The position numbers were made by a program, and so were the translations under genes. Below, piece by piece: positions 14,060 through 14,997 of a stretch of DNA of 14,997 bases; within the stretch, counting starts at the first letter, position 1, and each line of letters starts with the position of its first letter. This stretch comes from Cribrihabitans_A pelagius. Its GTDB lineage: Bacteria; Pseudomonadota; Alphaproteobacteria; Rhodobacterales; Rhodobacteraceae. The notes beneath the pieces were generated by a model. That model saw only the letters and a list, made by a program, of their open reading frames with translations. It did no database searches and was not told the origin of the DNA. The stretch covers positions 1 to 14,997 of the forward strand of contig NZ_JBMERR010000037.1 of NCBI RefSeq assembly GCF_048820915.1, in the 5' to 3' direction.

Positions 14060-14880
14060 AAGAGGGCACCTAGGTGTTTGATCCCAGGGTTTGATGGTGC
14101 GATCCATTCGATGGAATGGAAGGATGCTTTATGGGACAGATACGTCACGGCTGCGCCACGACAACGCACGCCATCCGAGCAACAATACAGCGATCGCAAG
14201 CTTCGAACGCGGAGCTGAGCCGCGAGCTTGGCATCAACGTCAAGACCGTAGCCAAGTGGCGAAAGCGTCAAACGGTCGAGGACAGAAAGACAGGCCCAAA
14301 GGAGCCGAACTCGACGGTTCTAAGCAAAGATGAAGAGGCAATGATCGTTGCCTTCCGGCGGCATACTTTGCTGCCGCTTGATGATTGCCTCTATGCTTTG
14401 CAGCCCTCTATTCCTCATCTGACACGATCTTCGTTGCACCGCTGCTTGCAGCGGCACGGCATTTCACGCCTGCCGGACATGGATGGGGACAAGCCGAAAC
14501 GGCAGAAGTTCAAGCGGTATCCAATCGGCTATTTTCATATCGACATCGCCGAACTCCGGACTGCCGAAGGCAAGCTCTTTCTCTTCGTAGCCATTGACCG
14601 GACCAGCAAGTTCGCCGTGGCCCAACTGGTAGACAAGGCAAACAGGAAAACCGCCTGGGAGTTTCTGGAGCACCTGCTTGAAGCGGTGCCCTACCGTATC
14701 CACACAATCTTGACTGACAACGGTATCCAGTTTGCCGAACAACCCCGGAACCGGAACACCATCTATTTCCGACCAATGCGGTTCGACATGATTTGCGAGG
14801 CCAACGGGATTGAGCACCGTCTCACCAAGCCGAACCATCCTTGGACCAACGGCCAGGTCGAGCGCATGAACCGCACGATG
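14060..14880 (+). mobile_element. IS481-family element, 3' end lost
   Basis: The element's left end probably lies in the stretch containing GGCACCTAGGTGTTTGATCC (14065-14084), about 60 bp before the transposase start; the exact boundary is uncertain. The right part is replaced from about 14880 by IS256-family sequence on the opposite strand, so the element cannot be complete. Confidence 0.65.
14131..14880 (+). pseudogene. IS481-family transposase, truncated at the 3' end
   Basis: From the ATG at 14131 the frame stays open to the window edge, but only the first 250 codons are IS481-like. An N-terminal helix-turn-helix shows in SNAELSRELGINVKTVAKWR. The DDE core gives YFHIDIAELRT (first Asp), IHTILTDNGIQF (second Asp) and NHPWTNGQVERMNRT (Glu). 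After NRTM the normal continuation (a lysine-rich helix and the C-terminal domain) is missing, because the sequence becomes the antisense of an IS256 transposase gene. The catalytic triad is complete, but the last 50 or so residues are lost. Confidence 0.8.
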
Positions 14881-14997
14881 GCCGCCCTGAGGCCGCTGTG
14901 CGCGTCGCTGATCACCAGCTTGGTGCCGTCCAGCCCTCGGGCTTTCAAGCCGCGCAAGAAGTCCGCCCAGAAAGTCTCGGCTTCAGACGGACCAAGC
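14878..14997 (-). mobile_element. IS256-family transposase gene fragment, partial at the window edge
   Basis: The minus strand from the right edge reads GPSEAETFWADFLRGLKARG and then LDGTKLVISDAHSGLRAAI. This is the conserved middle of IS256 (mutator-type) transposases, including the SDAH motif with the second catalytic aspartate. The following family motif (ATWQRC) is absent because the sequence passes into the IS481 gene at about 14880. The upstream half of the gene lies beyond the window. Confidence 0.78.

Noticed and set aside
13768..14271. Longer 167-codon version of the small minus-strand frame
   Set aside because: The extra upstream part runs through the R2 repeat and the IS481-family element, so only the last 75 codons could be a gene.

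Overview
The window looks like accessory or plasmid-type DNA of a marine alphaproteobacterium of the Rhodobacteraceae (Leisingera/Phaeobacter/Ruegeria type). The reasons are high G+C, a TRAP transporter operon with a fused DctQM membrane subunit, IS5, IS481 and IS256-like insertion sequences, and small interspersed repeats. I assign this by recognition of protein families only; no search was run.

Left part (1-2616): the start of an IS5-family element on the minus strand at the window edge, then about 2.5 kb with no intact gene. It holds two families of short repeats and a decayed nucleotidyltransferase-fold gene (GSU2403-like) carrying two in-frame stops and a frameshift.

Metabolic operon (2617-8664): a divergent FadR-type GntR regulator (minus) faces dctP, dctQM and dld (plus). 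The periplasmic binding protein and the fused QM permease should import a small 2-hydroxy or 2-keto acid. The last gene is a full-length quinone-dependent D-lactate dehydrogenase, so D-lactate is the best guess for the substrate. A perfect GGTAAAT-N3-ATTTACC palindrome lies on the likely dctP promoter, and matching half-sites lie beside it and on the regulator's own promoter.

Middle (8665-11171): an 850-bp IS5-family element with a frame-disrupted transposase. Next comes a divergent unit: a 4-oxalocrotonate tautomerase-like protein and a group 1 truncated globin (minus) opposite an HxlR-type regulator (plus), with overlapping palindromes in between. This looks like a small electrophile, nitrosative or redox response module.

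Right part (11329-14997): a DUF4242 domain fused to a class III nucleotide cyclase domain; a convergent DUF1326-DUF2182 pair in which the membrane partner DUF2182 is cut by a TGA at a conserved Trp position; a possible small hypothetical gene next to a repeat; and an IS481-family transposase gene that switches abruptly into an IS256-family transposase gene on the other strand at the window edge.

I see no rRNA, tRNA, CRISPR array or phage genes. The most interesting points are the HxlR/tautomerase/globin unit, the DUF4242-cyclase fusion, the lactate TRAP-Dld operon with its operator set, and the decayed mobile and repeat DNA around them.
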